Of a stretch of DNA of 64,000 nt, positions 24,110 through 31,991 are shown in pieces. Both the position numbers and the translations under genes were made by a program. Position 1 is the first letter of the stretch; every line of letters starts with the position of its first letter. Location: NCBI GenBank assembly GCA_026706485.1, contig JAPOYR010000011.1, positions 62,001-126,000 of the forward strand, written 5' to 3'. Source of the stretch: Chloroflexota bacterium. GTDB taxonomy: Bacteria > Chloroflexota > UBA11872. The notes beneath the pieces are model-generated. The model did not search any database and was not told where the DNA came from. It saw only the letters and a program-made list of their open reading frames with translations.

Positions 24110-24871
24110 CTATCGCCCGATGCTGCGGAGATAGTCGCGCGAGATGCGCGCCCGTTCGCGCGGCGGCTGATCGACGAGCCGCCCGCCGTGGCAGACGACC
24201 CAACCGTCGTACTCGATTTCGTCGAGAGTGTCGAAGATGGCGGGAATGCTGGGAAACAGGTCGCCCGCCCCGACGTTGACGTAGCGCCAGCCGCGGTAGT
24301 CCTGCAGGTGGACATAGGCGAGCCGCCCGCCGAACTCGCGCAGGCACTCGCAGGCGTCCCAGCCGATGAGCTGCGCGTGCGATACGTCGATGCACAGCTT
24401 GAGCTCGGGTGCAGCGTCCAGGACCTGACGAATCTCGCGCTCGGTCTGCACCAGTTGCCCGGTGTGGAAGTGGAACACGACGGTCGTGCCCTGGTCGACG
24501 CCAAACTTCCGCAGCGCCTCGGCCGCAGCGGCGAAGCGGTTGATTTCATCGGTTGACGGCGGACGATTCTCGTGACGCTCCGGCGCCATGATCACGAACG
24601 CGTCCGCGCCGACGTCCGCCGCGAACTCGATGCGCCGGCAGTTGATCTCGAAGACCACCGGATCGTCGTGGAAATCCCAACCCTGCCCGCACACGCCCGC
24701 CACCGGCAGGCCGGCGTCCGTGGACATCGCGGCTACGCGCGCGGCCGAGCCGAGCCAGTCGAGCGACTGCCGCACCTCCCACCCGTCCCAGCCGGTCTGC
24801 TTGATCTCCGCGAGCATTCGCGCGAGGTCGGGCGTCGATCCCCACTCGAGCGTGTTGTAGGCGAGCTTCAC
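24110..24871 (-). CDS. TIM-barrel sugar phosphate isomerase/epimerase family protein
   Basis: The 253-residue protein begins at a GTG (MKLAYNTLEWGS). It follows the xylose-isomerase-like barrel: IKQTGWDGWEVRQSLDWLG (acidic strand end), VVFHFHTGQLVQTEREIRQV, LKLCIDVSHAQLIGWD and YVHLQDYRGWRYVNVGAGD. The Asp-His and His-Gln-Asp residues in these strands are the usual metal and substrate ligands. A sugar or sugar-acid isomerase or epimerase is likely. The open frame continues upstream of the GTG without a plausible start and over the neighbouring peptidase gene. It lies 23 bases after the M20 peptidase gene on the same strand, so the two may be co-transcribed. Confidence 0.78.
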   Translation of the reverse strand: MKLAYNTLEWGSTPDLARMLAEIKQTGWDGWEVRQSLDWLGSAARVAAMSTDAGLPVAGVCGQGWDFHDDPVVFEINCRRIEFAADVGADAFVIMAPERHENRPPSTDEINRFAAAAEALRKFGVDQGTTVVFHFHTGQLVQTEREIRQVLDAAPELKLCIDVSHAQLIGWDACECLREFGGRLAYVHLQDYRGWRYVNVGAGDLFPSIPAIFDTLDEIEYDGWVVCHGGRLVDQPPRERARISRDYLRSIGR

Positions 24872-24894
24872 AGCAATATCAGCTCTCCGATGTG

Positions 24895-26007
24895 CTACGC
24901 GTTCAGGATGAGCTGCACGGTCACATCGGTGAGGCGTTGCAGCTCGTCGTGCGGCATCGACTCGGCCACGGAGTGCACGTCGAGATACCCGACCGACAGG
25001 ATTGCCGTCGCAATGCCCTTTTCGTTGAAGTTCTGCGCGTCGCTGCCGCCGTAGGTCGAAATGTGGCGCGGCGTGAGGCCGGCGGCGGCGATGGCGGTGT
25101 CGGCCAACCGAATGGCTGGGTGGTCGTCGGCAAAGCTCGTGGCCTTGAAGCGGCCACGCTGGGTGTAGTCGACCCGGCCGCCAAGGTCCGCCGCGGCGTC
25201 CTCGCAGGCCTTGCGCATGGTCGCCATCTGTCGCTCCAGCGCGTCCTGATCGAGACTGCGCGCCTGGCCGACGAGCTTGCACTCCGGCGGCACGATGTTG
25301 GCCGCCTGGCCGCCCGACACCACGCCCACGTTGGCCACGGTCACGTCGTCGACCTGGCCCAGCGGCATGTTGTCCACCGCCCGCGCCTGCATGGCGATGG
25401 CGTTGATGCCGTCTCCCGCGGCGATGCCGGCGTGCGCCGCCCTGCCGTGAAAGACCGCCTCGAAGCCGAATGATCCGGCCTGGTGGGTGACGAGATCGCC
25501 GACGGGACCGCCGGCATCGAGCACGAATGCCACGCGCGATTCGATGTCGTTCGGGTCGAAGGCATCCGCGCCGAACTGGCCCACGTCCTCGCCCACTGTG
25601 AAGACCAGCTCGATGGGTCCGTGATCCGCTCCCGCGTCATGGACGGCGAGCACCGCCTCGACGATGGCAGCCACGCCGGCCTTGTCGTCGGCCCCCAGCA
25701 CGCTCGAACCGTCGGAGTAGACGGCGTCGGCCTTGACGATCGGCACCATGCCGGGCGTGGGCTGCACGGTGTCCATATGCGCATTGAGCATGATCGGCGC
25801 GGACTGCTTGCCCTTGGCCGGCCACTTGCCGATGAGATTGCCGATCTCGTCCCGTGAGCAGACCACCCCAACGTCCTCCAGCAGCGGCTGCAGGATCGCC
25901 ACCACCCGGTCCTCGTTGCCCCAATAGCTGTCCACGCTGAGGATGTCGACGAAGATCTTGAGCAAGCGGTCGTGGTCGGCAGCGACCGGGGCGGTTGGCG
26001 ATGTCAT
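24895..26007 (-). CDS. M20 family metallopeptidase (peptidase T-like)
   Basis: The 370-residue protein has the M20 two-domain layout: catalytic halves around a dimerisation domain (about residues 180-285). NAHMDTV holds the first zinc His and the Asp, SSVLGADDKAGVA the bridging Asp, VGEDVGQFG the catalytic Glu, and VLDAGG a further ligand. SFGFEAVFHGRAAHAGIA is the lid-domain start and GGSDAQNFNEKGI the C-terminal motif of peptidase T-like enzymes. It should remove an N-terminal residue from small peptides in the cytoplasm. No signal peptide. A TIM-barrel gene follows closely. Confidence 0.87.
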   Translation of the reverse strand: MTSPTAPVAADHDRLLKIFVDILSVDSYWGNEDRVVAILQPLLEDVGVVCSRDEIGNLIGKWPAKGKQSAPIMLNAHMDTVQPTPGMVPIVKADAVYSDGSSVLGADDKAGVAAIVEAVLAVHDAGADHGPIELVFTVGEDVGQFGADAFDPNDIESRVAFVLDAGGPVGDLVTHQAGSFGFEAVFHGRAAHAGIAAGDGINAIAMQARAVDNMPLGQVDDVTVANVGVVSGGQAANIVPPECKLVGQARSLDQDALERQMATMRKACEDAAADLGGRVDYTQRGRFKATSFADDHPAIRLADTAIAAAGLTPRHISTYGGSDAQNFNEKGIATAILSVGYLDVHSVAESMPHDELQRLTDVTVQLILNA

Positions 26008-26237
26008 CGTGAGGTTCGTCTCCAGGTGTCGAGGCGTGGCCGCATGCCGCGCAGTGTGGCATTCAACGTGCTAAGGCGTGCGCATCGTACGGCCCTGCGC
26101 CGCAACCGTCAGAGTCCTGGCACGAAGGCGCCGGCGAGCGTCGGCACCCAGCGAAGAGTCCCGTTCAGCACGCTTCGCTGCCGGGCTCTCACGATGTGTT
26201 GGGATTCGAGACGTTCTGTGGCACCAATGCCGCCGGT

Positions 26238-26642
26238 TCACGGAACGACCGCAACCTCAGCGGCGGCGGCCGCCGCAACAAGATCGGCATCGAGGGTTGC
26301 GAGTGCTGCCCGACGCCTTTGCGCCAGCTCCAGGTAGACGGCGTCGTAGATCGATATGCGATGCGAACGTGCGAGCGCGACAACCGCGTCGAGGTCGGGC
26401 TCGGAGTCAGTGACGACTGGGAGTTGCCGCAGCGCACGCAGGCGGTCGGCCATCCCCTGCGCCGTCAGGCGGCCGCGGCGCTCGGCGGTGACGAGTGCGT
26501 TTCGCACCTCAAGCTGCCAAAGCTGCGGCACCAGCGCCCCGTCTTGTGACACACGCCCGGCCACGCGCACGGCCCGTGGATCGAGCTCATCGTCCAGAAG
26601 CCAATCGCAGGCCACGGACGCGTCGAGGACGAGAGTTGTCAC
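26238..26642 (-). CDS. PIN-domain toxin (VapC-like)
   Basis: From the GTG at 26642 the protein is 134 residues: TTLVLDASVACDWLLDDE gives the first Asp. LEVRNALVTAERRGRLT carries the central Glu, and ISIYDAVYLELAQRR with ALATLDADL the remaining acids. All positions expected for a Mg-dependent PIN RNase are present. The start overlaps the antitoxin stop by 4 bases. A longer in-frame version to 26705 would lie inside the antitoxin gene. Confidence 0.85.
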   Translation of the reverse strand: MTTLVLDASVACDWLLDDELDPRAVRVAGRVSQDGALVPQLWQLEVRNALVTAERRGRLTAQGMADRLRALRQLPVVTDSEPDLDAVVALARSHRISIYDAVYLELAQRRRAALATLDADLVAAAAAAEVAVVP

Positions 26643-26899
26643 ATGCGATGCCCGGCGTGACGCGCGGCCAGGATCTCGGCACGCGACATTCCAGTCGGTT
26701 GCCATTGCGAGCGGGCCTGCATGAACCGATCCATCGCCTCCCGCCAGCGGGCGCGCTGGCCGACGGGCACTGGAGTGAGATGGGCAACCGCCGTGCCATG
26801 ACGTGTGATCGCAATGGTTTCGCCGGCCTCAACCTGGCGCAGGATCTCGGCCAGATGCGCCTTGGCATCGGTTGCTCGCACTTCACGCACGTCGGGCAC
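26639..26899 (-). CDS. Phd/YefM-type antitoxin
   Basis: The 86-residue protein begins at a GTG: MPDVREVRATDAKAHLAEIL and then RQVEAGETIAITRHGTAVAH. This is the Phd/YefM fold, with a conserved Leu-rich helix and the TRHGTAVAHLTP strand. The C-terminal ~35 residues (MDRFMQARSQWQPTGMSRAE) form the toxin-binding tail. It should repress the pair and neutralise the PIN toxin whose gene overlaps its stop. An AT-rich stretch containing ATAGTTATTATGAC (26904-26917) just upstream is the probable promoter region. Confidence 0.85.
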   Translation of the reverse strand: MPDVREVRATDAKAHLAEILRQVEAGETIAITRHGTAVAHLTPVPVGQRARWREAMDRFMQARSQWQPTGMSRAEILAARHAGHRM

Positions 26900-27045
26900 G
26901 CCATATAGTTATTATGACCATTCGAGGCTATCACATTGAGGCCACCCGAGAGGCAGCGGCAATCTGACTGTCGTGATGGACTTGGTAGCGACGGCAATGC
27001 AATCTTGGGATCGGGACCAGGGGGTTCCGCCAGGCATTAGGCGAG

Positions 27046-27288
27046 GTCAACGTCACCGAAAACAGTCCGGACGAGGGATTGGAGCGGCGTCGACGCCCCC
27101 GGGTCGCCGGGTGCCACAGCTCCGACAACCAGGCGGCCCGGAACACTCAGCGGGCGTCGCCGGACGCCGCGTTCTCAGCAACCCCTGACCTCGCCAGTTC
27201 CATTCGCGAGCGATTCGCGCCGCTCGGCGGCGTCGAACTCGAGCTGCCGCCCCGCGATCCGATACGCAGTCCGCCACAGTTCGACTGA
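27046..27288 (+). pseudogene. Decayed FitA-like antitoxin gene
   Basis: In one plus frame the end of this gap reads DLASSIRERFAPLGGVELEL, then PPRDPIRSPPQFD and a stop. This closely resembles the C-terminus of FitA-like ribbon-helix-helix antitoxins. The preceding codons (VNVTENSPDEGLERRRR) resemble a mutated version of their usual N-terminal strand and first helix. No ATG or GTG is placed at the expected start; a TTG at 27079 is the only in-frame candidate. No PIN toxin follows, since the flavoenzyme gene starts 95 bases later. The identification rests on remembered family features, not a search. Confidence 0.45.
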
Positions 27289-27382
27289 TCGTCCGGTGGC
27301 CACGCCAGCGGTCAGTGATTGCCAAGGTTGCAGCATCGATGTGCTCGACCCCTGGGCTGCGGACGGCTGAGCGGCGCCGACC

Positions 27383-28525
27383 ATGTACGACGTCGTGATC
27401 GTGGGCGCGGGCGTGATGGGCAGCGCGACGGCCTATTGGCTCAGCCGGGCCGGCAAGCGCGTGGCGTTGCTGGACACATACAGCCCCGGTCACGTGCGGG
27501 CGTCGTCCGCCGACGAGTCCCGCATGGTGCGCTATCAGTACCGCGGGCAGACGCTCTACACCGAGATGGTCGCCGCCGCGGTGGAGCTTTGGAAGGAGTT
27601 CGACCGCCGGATGGGTGCCAGTTTCTATCGCGAGCAGGGCGCCCTCGCGTTGCAGGCCCAGCCGGACAACGCGCCGTTCATGGAGGGCTATGAGGGGCTG
27701 CTCGATCTCGGCTACGAGCCGCGGTGGCTCGACGGGGGCGAAGTGCGACGACGGTATCCCCAATTCACGAACGTCGACTCCGGATATCTGCTCGAGGGCC
27801 TCGGCGGCTATGTCGCCGCGGGTCCGGTCACGCAGGCGCTTGCCCAGGCGGCCGCCGACCTTGGCGCCGACCTGCAGACGGGCGCCGAGGTCACGGAGTT
27901 GCAGGCACCAGGCGGCCGCACCGCGCGCGCCGTCACCCGGGACGGACGCGCGTTCGAAGCCGAGGTCTTCGTGATTGCCGCCGGACCGTGGACCCCGAAG
28001 CTGCTACCCGACTTGCCGATCCCCATTCGGTCCACCGCCGAACGGCTTCACTACCTCACGCCCCCGGACACCGACGCCTACTCCTACCCCCGGCTGCCGC
28101 CGTTCTTCGTAATGGACACGAACTTCTACGGCTTTCCGGTGCACTGGCGCGGCTGCGTGAAAGTGGCGGACGACACCATCGGCGCGAGGTTCGATCCCGA
28201 CCGCGATCGCGAGCACGAAGACCCCGAAGCGCTGGCGAAGCTGCGGGCATTTCTGCACCACCACATGCCCGACCTCAGCGAGGCGGAGGTGGTCTATAGC
28301 AAGACCTGCATCTATTCGATGACGCCCGATACCGACTTCGTGATCGACCATTTGCCGGATATGGAAAACGCGATCGTGGCGGCGGGATTCTCGGGGCACG
28401 GGTTCAAGTTCGGGATCTTGATCGGCCAAATCCTGGCGGACCTGGCCATTTACGGCCGAACCCGCTGGGACCTGACCCGCTTTCGCCTCGACCGCGAACC
28501 GGTGTCCATGGACGGGCACTGGTAG
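27383..28525 (+). CDS. FAD-dependent amine oxidase (sarcosine oxidase/MTOX family)
   Basis: The 380-residue protein opens with the FAD-binding DVVIVGAGVMGSATAYWLSR and has LLDTYSPGHVRASSADESR as in monomeric sarcosine oxidase. KTCIYSMTPDTDFVIDHLP contains Cys309 at the position that binds FAD covalently in sarcosine and N-methyltryptophan oxidases. VAAGFSGHGFKFGILIGQIL is the conserved C-terminal flavin loop. It likely oxidises an N-methylated or secondary amino acid, releasing formaldehyde or an imine plus H2O2. Single gene. The upstream 95 bases show no clear promoter. Confidence 0.87.
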   Translation: MYDVVIVGAGVMGSATAYWLSRAGKRVALLDTYSPGHVRASSADESRMVRYQYRGQTLYTEMVAAAVELWKEFDRRMGASFYREQGALALQAQPDNAPFMEGYEGLLDLGYEPRWLDGGEVRRRYPQFTNVDSGYLLEGLGGYVAAGPVTQALAQAAADLGADLQTGAEVTELQAPGGRTARAVTRDGRAFEAEVFVIAAGPWTPKLLPDLPIPIRSTAERLHYLTPPDTDAYSYPRLPPFFVMDTNFYGFPVHWRGCVKVADDTIGARFDPDRDREHEDPEALAKLRAFLHHHMPDLSEAEVVYSKTCIYSMTPDTDFVIDHLPDMENAIVAAGFSGHGFKFGILIGQILADLAIYGRTRWDLTRFRLDREPVSMDGHW

Positions 28526-28543
28526 CCGGACGTCCGCCCGCGC

Positions 28544-29566
28544 TCAGTCGTCGCGCCAGACCTCGCCGAACAGCCGCAGCCAGTTCCCGCCCAGGATCTT
28601 GCGCGCCGCGTCCTCGCGATAGCCGCGCCGCAGCAGGCCCTCGGCGACGTTGACGAACTCCAGCGGGTTGGCGAAGCCTTGCAGCAGGCGGAACGGCTGG
28701 GGCACGTCGCCTGACGAGAGGAAGGGCTCGTGGCCGTGCGACGCCCCAATCCAGTCGAACCACTCCAGCGTCCGGCCCATGCAAAAGTCGGTGCCAACGG
28801 CCACCTGGTCGTCGCCGACCATGTCCACCAGGTAGTCGATGGCGTCCAGGTAGTCGTCCAGCGTCGAGTCGTAGCCGTGGCGATGGTGAGCGGGAAACGC
28901 GTTGGCGCCGACCACGCCGCCGCGGCCGGTAAGGGCGCGAATCGCCTCGTCGGTCTTGTTGCGCGGATAGTCCGTCTGGGACCGCGCGTTGGCGTGGGTG
29001 AAGGCCACCGGCCGCTCGGAGTGCTCGATCGTCTCCAGCACCGTGCGATCCCCGACGTGCGAGAGGTCGATCAGGATGCCGAGGCGGTTCATTTCGCGAA
29101 TTGCCGCCAGGCCGATGACGCTAAGGCCGTCGTCGTGTCGCTCCCAGCAGCCGTTGCCGAAGAGATTTCGTTCGTTGTAGGTCAACTGGACGATACGCAC
29201 ACCGAGCGCGTGAAAGAGCCGGAAGCGCCGCACGTCGTTGCCCACCGGGGCCGCGTTCTGCCAGCCAAGAATGATGCCGGTGCGTCCCTCGGCCTTGGCG
29301 GCGTGAATGTCGGCCACGCGCCGCACCGGTCGGATGTAGTCGGCATAGTCCTCGAACCAGCGCAGCCAGGCGGTGATATTGGCGAGGGCTTCCTCGAATC
29401 CCTCCCAGATCGCGCAAGTAGCGTTGACGGCCGTGACGCCGCCATCTCGCAAGTCGCGGAATATCTTTTCGTCGCCCCAGTTGCTGGTGTCGAGACCGTC
29501 GATCACCACGGCGTCGTCGAAGAGGCCGCGGGCCGCGGCGCTCGCGACCCATGGTTGGGTTGTCAT
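28544..29566 (-). CDS. M19 (renal dipeptidase) family protein with altered metal site
   Basis: From the ATG at 29566, preceded by GGAAGGAG, the protein has 340 residues. The barrel and landmarks of membrane dipeptidase are present: VQLTYNERNLFGNGCWER, LIDLSHVGDRTVLETIE, FTHANARS and VAVGTDFCMGRTLEWF. However, the N-terminal HxD zinc motif reads DGLDT, and the bridging Glu region (usually GIEGG) reads GWQNA. Two conserved metal-binding positions are therefore replaced. A divergent group of M19 homologues with this pattern exists, so it may still bind one metal and hydrolyse a different amide or lactone. Convergent with the flavoenzyme gene. Confidence 0.8.
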   Translation of the reverse strand: MTTQPWVASAAARGLFDDAVVIDGLDTSNWGDEKIFRDLRDGGVTAVNATCAIWEGFEEALANITAWLRWFEDYADYIRPVRRVADIHAAKAEGRTGIILGWQNAAPVGNDVRRFRLFHALGVRIVQLTYNERNLFGNGCWERHDDGLSVIGLAAIREMNRLGILIDLSHVGDRTVLETIEHSERPVAFTHANARSQTDYPRNKTDEAIRALTGRGGVVGANAFPAHHRHGYDSTLDDYLDAIDYLVDMVGDDQVAVGTDFCMGRTLEWFDWIGASHGHEPFLSSGDVPQPFRLLQGFANPLEFVNVAEGLLRRGYREDAARKILGGNWLRLFGEVWRDD

Positions 29567-29847
29567 GGCGTGCTCCTTCCCGGTCGGCCGCATCGCTTCG
29601 CTCGTCGTGGGCGAGGATAGCGGGCTTCCGACGGGCCGGGCGATAGGGCGGTGCGCGCCTGGTCTCCGGCTTCCGCTGGACTGGCGAGGCCAGCAGATGT
29701 CCGGGATCAAGCTGAGGCATGGACCCAAACGGCACCGATCGCTCGCCGGAAAACACCAATCGAGACTCCATATCTGTAGTACTCTGGCGCCCGCATCCGC
29801 TACGGGCGAGAGCAGCCGTACGATGGCTGCTCGGAGGGGATTCGAGC

Positions 29848-31794
29848 ATGGTGCCGACAAAGGGGTCTGTCGCCGAAATTTCCAAGCCAGCAAGCGCCCG
29901 GGCGGCGCTTCGCTTGGTTGCCGTGGCAGCCGTCGCGGCGTTGCTCGCCATGGCGTTCGCGACGTTCGGCGCCGGACGAGTCTCGGCGGGCCAGCCGGAT
30001 TGCCAGTTCGTTCTTGGCTTCGAGGCGCTTCAGGCCGCGATTCCGGACGCCGTCGGCGACTGCCTGGAAAACGAGAATCACGATCCGAGCGACCGGATTA
30101 CGCGCCAGCAAACCACCGGCGGGACGCTGGTCTGGCACAAGGCCTCCAACTGGACCGGCTTCACCGACGGCTACCGCACGTGGGTAATCGGTCCGCGGGG
30201 TCTGCAGCAGCGGCTGAGCATCGAGCGGTTCGCGTGGGAGCCGGCGTCGATCGCCGTGGGGGCCGACCTCGAGGCAGACGCGCAGACGCTGGCGTATGTT
30301 TCCGCGGCCATCGCCAAATACGACGAGGACGGCCTGGCGGCCACCGTCGACTTCTACAACAGCGAGGCGAGCATCGAGGACGGCCGCTCCCTGCTCATGG
30401 TCGACCGATCTAGCTTGACCGTCTTGGTCGCGCCAATCTTCGGCAACCTGGTTGGGGCGACGCTGCCACCCGCTCACTCGCTGACGCGGCTGGTCCGCGG
30501 CGTGGCCGATAGCGGGTGGATCAACCACTTGCAGACGAATCCCGCGACCGGCCAGCGAGATTCAAAGCGCAGCTACTTCGCGCTCCACGACGGCGTCGTC
30601 TTTGGATCTGGACACTTCTCGGTCCGGGCGAACCTCGCGGGAATCATTCGCGAGTACGTGAGCAACGCCATCGGGCACTACCGGACGGAAGGCCTGGACG
30701 CGACCATCGACTTCTACAACAGCCGCGAGAGCGTTGACGGCGAGCTGTACCTGTTCCTGATGGATGCCGACGACATCTATCTCGCCCATCCGATCTTTCC
30801 CCGCCTGATCGGCACGGACGTGAAGGACGTCGTGGGATCCAACGGCTACGAGCTCGGTATCGAGATTGCCAAGGCAACCGCCGAAGGGCACTGGGTCGAG
30901 TACTTGTGGCCCAACCCGGTGACGGGTCGGGAGGAGCCGAAGACCACCTGGGTCGTGCGGCACGAGGGTCTGATCTTCGCCTCCGGCTACTACACGCCGG
31001 ATCCCATGGCAGAGCCACCGGCTTGGCTCAACGCGGATCCGCGCGAATACACCGTCGAGTACGTGCAGCAGGCCATCGAGCGCTACGAGCGCGACGGCCT
31101 GGAGTCGATGACGAACTTCTACAACAGCACGGCGGCCTTCGAAGGGCAGTTCTACCTGTTCGCGATGGATGCGAACGATATCTACTTCATCCATCCGCTC
31201 TTCCCGCGCCTGATCGGCACTGACATCAAGGACGTGGTCGGGTCCGACGGCTTCGAGCTGGGCAAGGCGATCGCGGAGGCAACGGAGGAAGGCATCTGGG
31301 TCGAGTACCTGTGGCCTCACCCGGTGACGCTGCAGGAAGCCCCCAAGGTCACCTTCGCCATCCGACACGACGGACGGATCTTTGCCTCGGGTTACTACCC
31401 CGCGGCCGACGATCCGGAGGCGCACACGATGGCCTACGTGCAGGCGGCGATCGACCGCTACGAGGCCGACGGCCTGGAGGCGACCGTTGCCTACTACAAC
31501 AGCTCAGAGAGCTTTGACGGCGCGTCGTTCCTGTTCCTGGTCGACGAGAACGACCTCTACCTGGTGCACCCGTTGCTGCCGCAGCGGATCGGCACGGACG
31601 TGAAGCTGGTGAGGGCGCGCGGGCTCGACGGCGCGGTCTTCAACTACGGCGAACAGATCGCCGGCGTGACCGAGGAGGGACGTTGGTTCCACATCTTGCG
31701 TCCGTCGGCCCAGGGCACGGGCAGCGTGGCGCACGCGTGGGTGATTCGACACGATGGGCTGATCTTCGGGTCGGCGTACTTCGACGATGAGTAG
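29848..31794 (+). CDS. Secreted protein with four tandem Cache-like domains
   Basis: The 648-residue protein begins with a signal peptide (residues 20-47, AALRLVAVAAVAALLAMAFA). The start at 29848 has GGAGGGGA upstream. After an N-terminal domain with WHKASNWTGFTDGYRTWVIG (about residues 95-120) come four repeats of 105-120 residues, at about 148-262, 267-386, 404-520 and 528-648. Each contains a helix like YVQQAIERYERDGLE, FYNS, a strand like LFAMDANDIYFIHPLFP, IGTDIKDVV and IRHDGLIFASGYY. This is the single-Cache ligand-sensing fold normally found outside receptor membranes. No transmembrane output domain follows, so it may bind small molecules as a free or surface protein. A 12-bp stem follows it. 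Confidence 0.8.
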   Translation: MVPTKGSVAEISKPASARAALRLVAVAAVAALLAMAFATFGAGRVSAGQPDCQFVLGFEALQAAIPDAVGDCLENENHDPSDRITRQQTTGGTLVWHKASNWTGFTDGYRTWVIGPRGLQQRLSIERFAWEPASIAVGADLEADAQTLAYVSAAIAKYDEDGLAATVDFYNSEASIEDGRSLLMVDRSSLTVLVAPIFGNLVGATLPPAHSLTRLVRGVADSGWINHLQTNPATGQRDSKRSYFALHDGVVFGSGHFSVRANLAGIIREYVSNAIGHYRTEGLDATIDFYNSRESVDGELYLFLMDADDIYLAHPIFPRLIGTDVKDVVGSNGYELGIEIAKATAEGHWVEYLWPNPVTGREEPKTTWVVRHEGLIFASGYYTPDPMAEPPAWLNADPREYTVEYVQQAIERYERDGLESMTNFYNSTAAFEGQFYLFAMDANDIYFIHPLFPRLIGTDIKDVVGSDGFELGKAIAEATEEGIWVEYLWPHPVTLQEAPKVTFAIRHDGRIFASGYYPAADDPEAHTMAYVQAAIDRYEADGLEATVAYYNSSESFDGASFLFLVDENDLYLVHPLLPQRIGTDVKLVRARGLDGAVFNYGEQIAGVTEEGRWFHILRPSAQGTGSVAHAWVIRHDGLIFGSAYFDDE

Positions 31795-31832
31795 CTCCTA
31801 GGCGGACACTCGGCGACATCGGGCGTCCGATG

Positions 31833-31872
31833 GAGCGCCGCGCCGGCGGTCAATGCCGTTGGCGCGGCGCTC
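31833..31872. terminator. Bidirectional terminator-like hairpin
   Basis: GAGCGCCGCGCC and GGCGCGGCGCTC form a perfect 12-bp stem around a 16-base loop. It lies between the stops of the convergent Cache protein and permease genes and could end transcription from either side. The following TATCGCTTCTTC is only weakly T-rich. Confidence 0.65.
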
Positions 31873-31991
31873 TATCGCTTCTTCGCACCGACTCGCATTG
31901 GGCAGTCGGTGCGGAATGCCGAGATGCGGCGAGGCTGGTCGCCTTCCGGGAGGTTGGCGGCCGCAACAACTGCCGCAGGCGTGTAGCTCGC

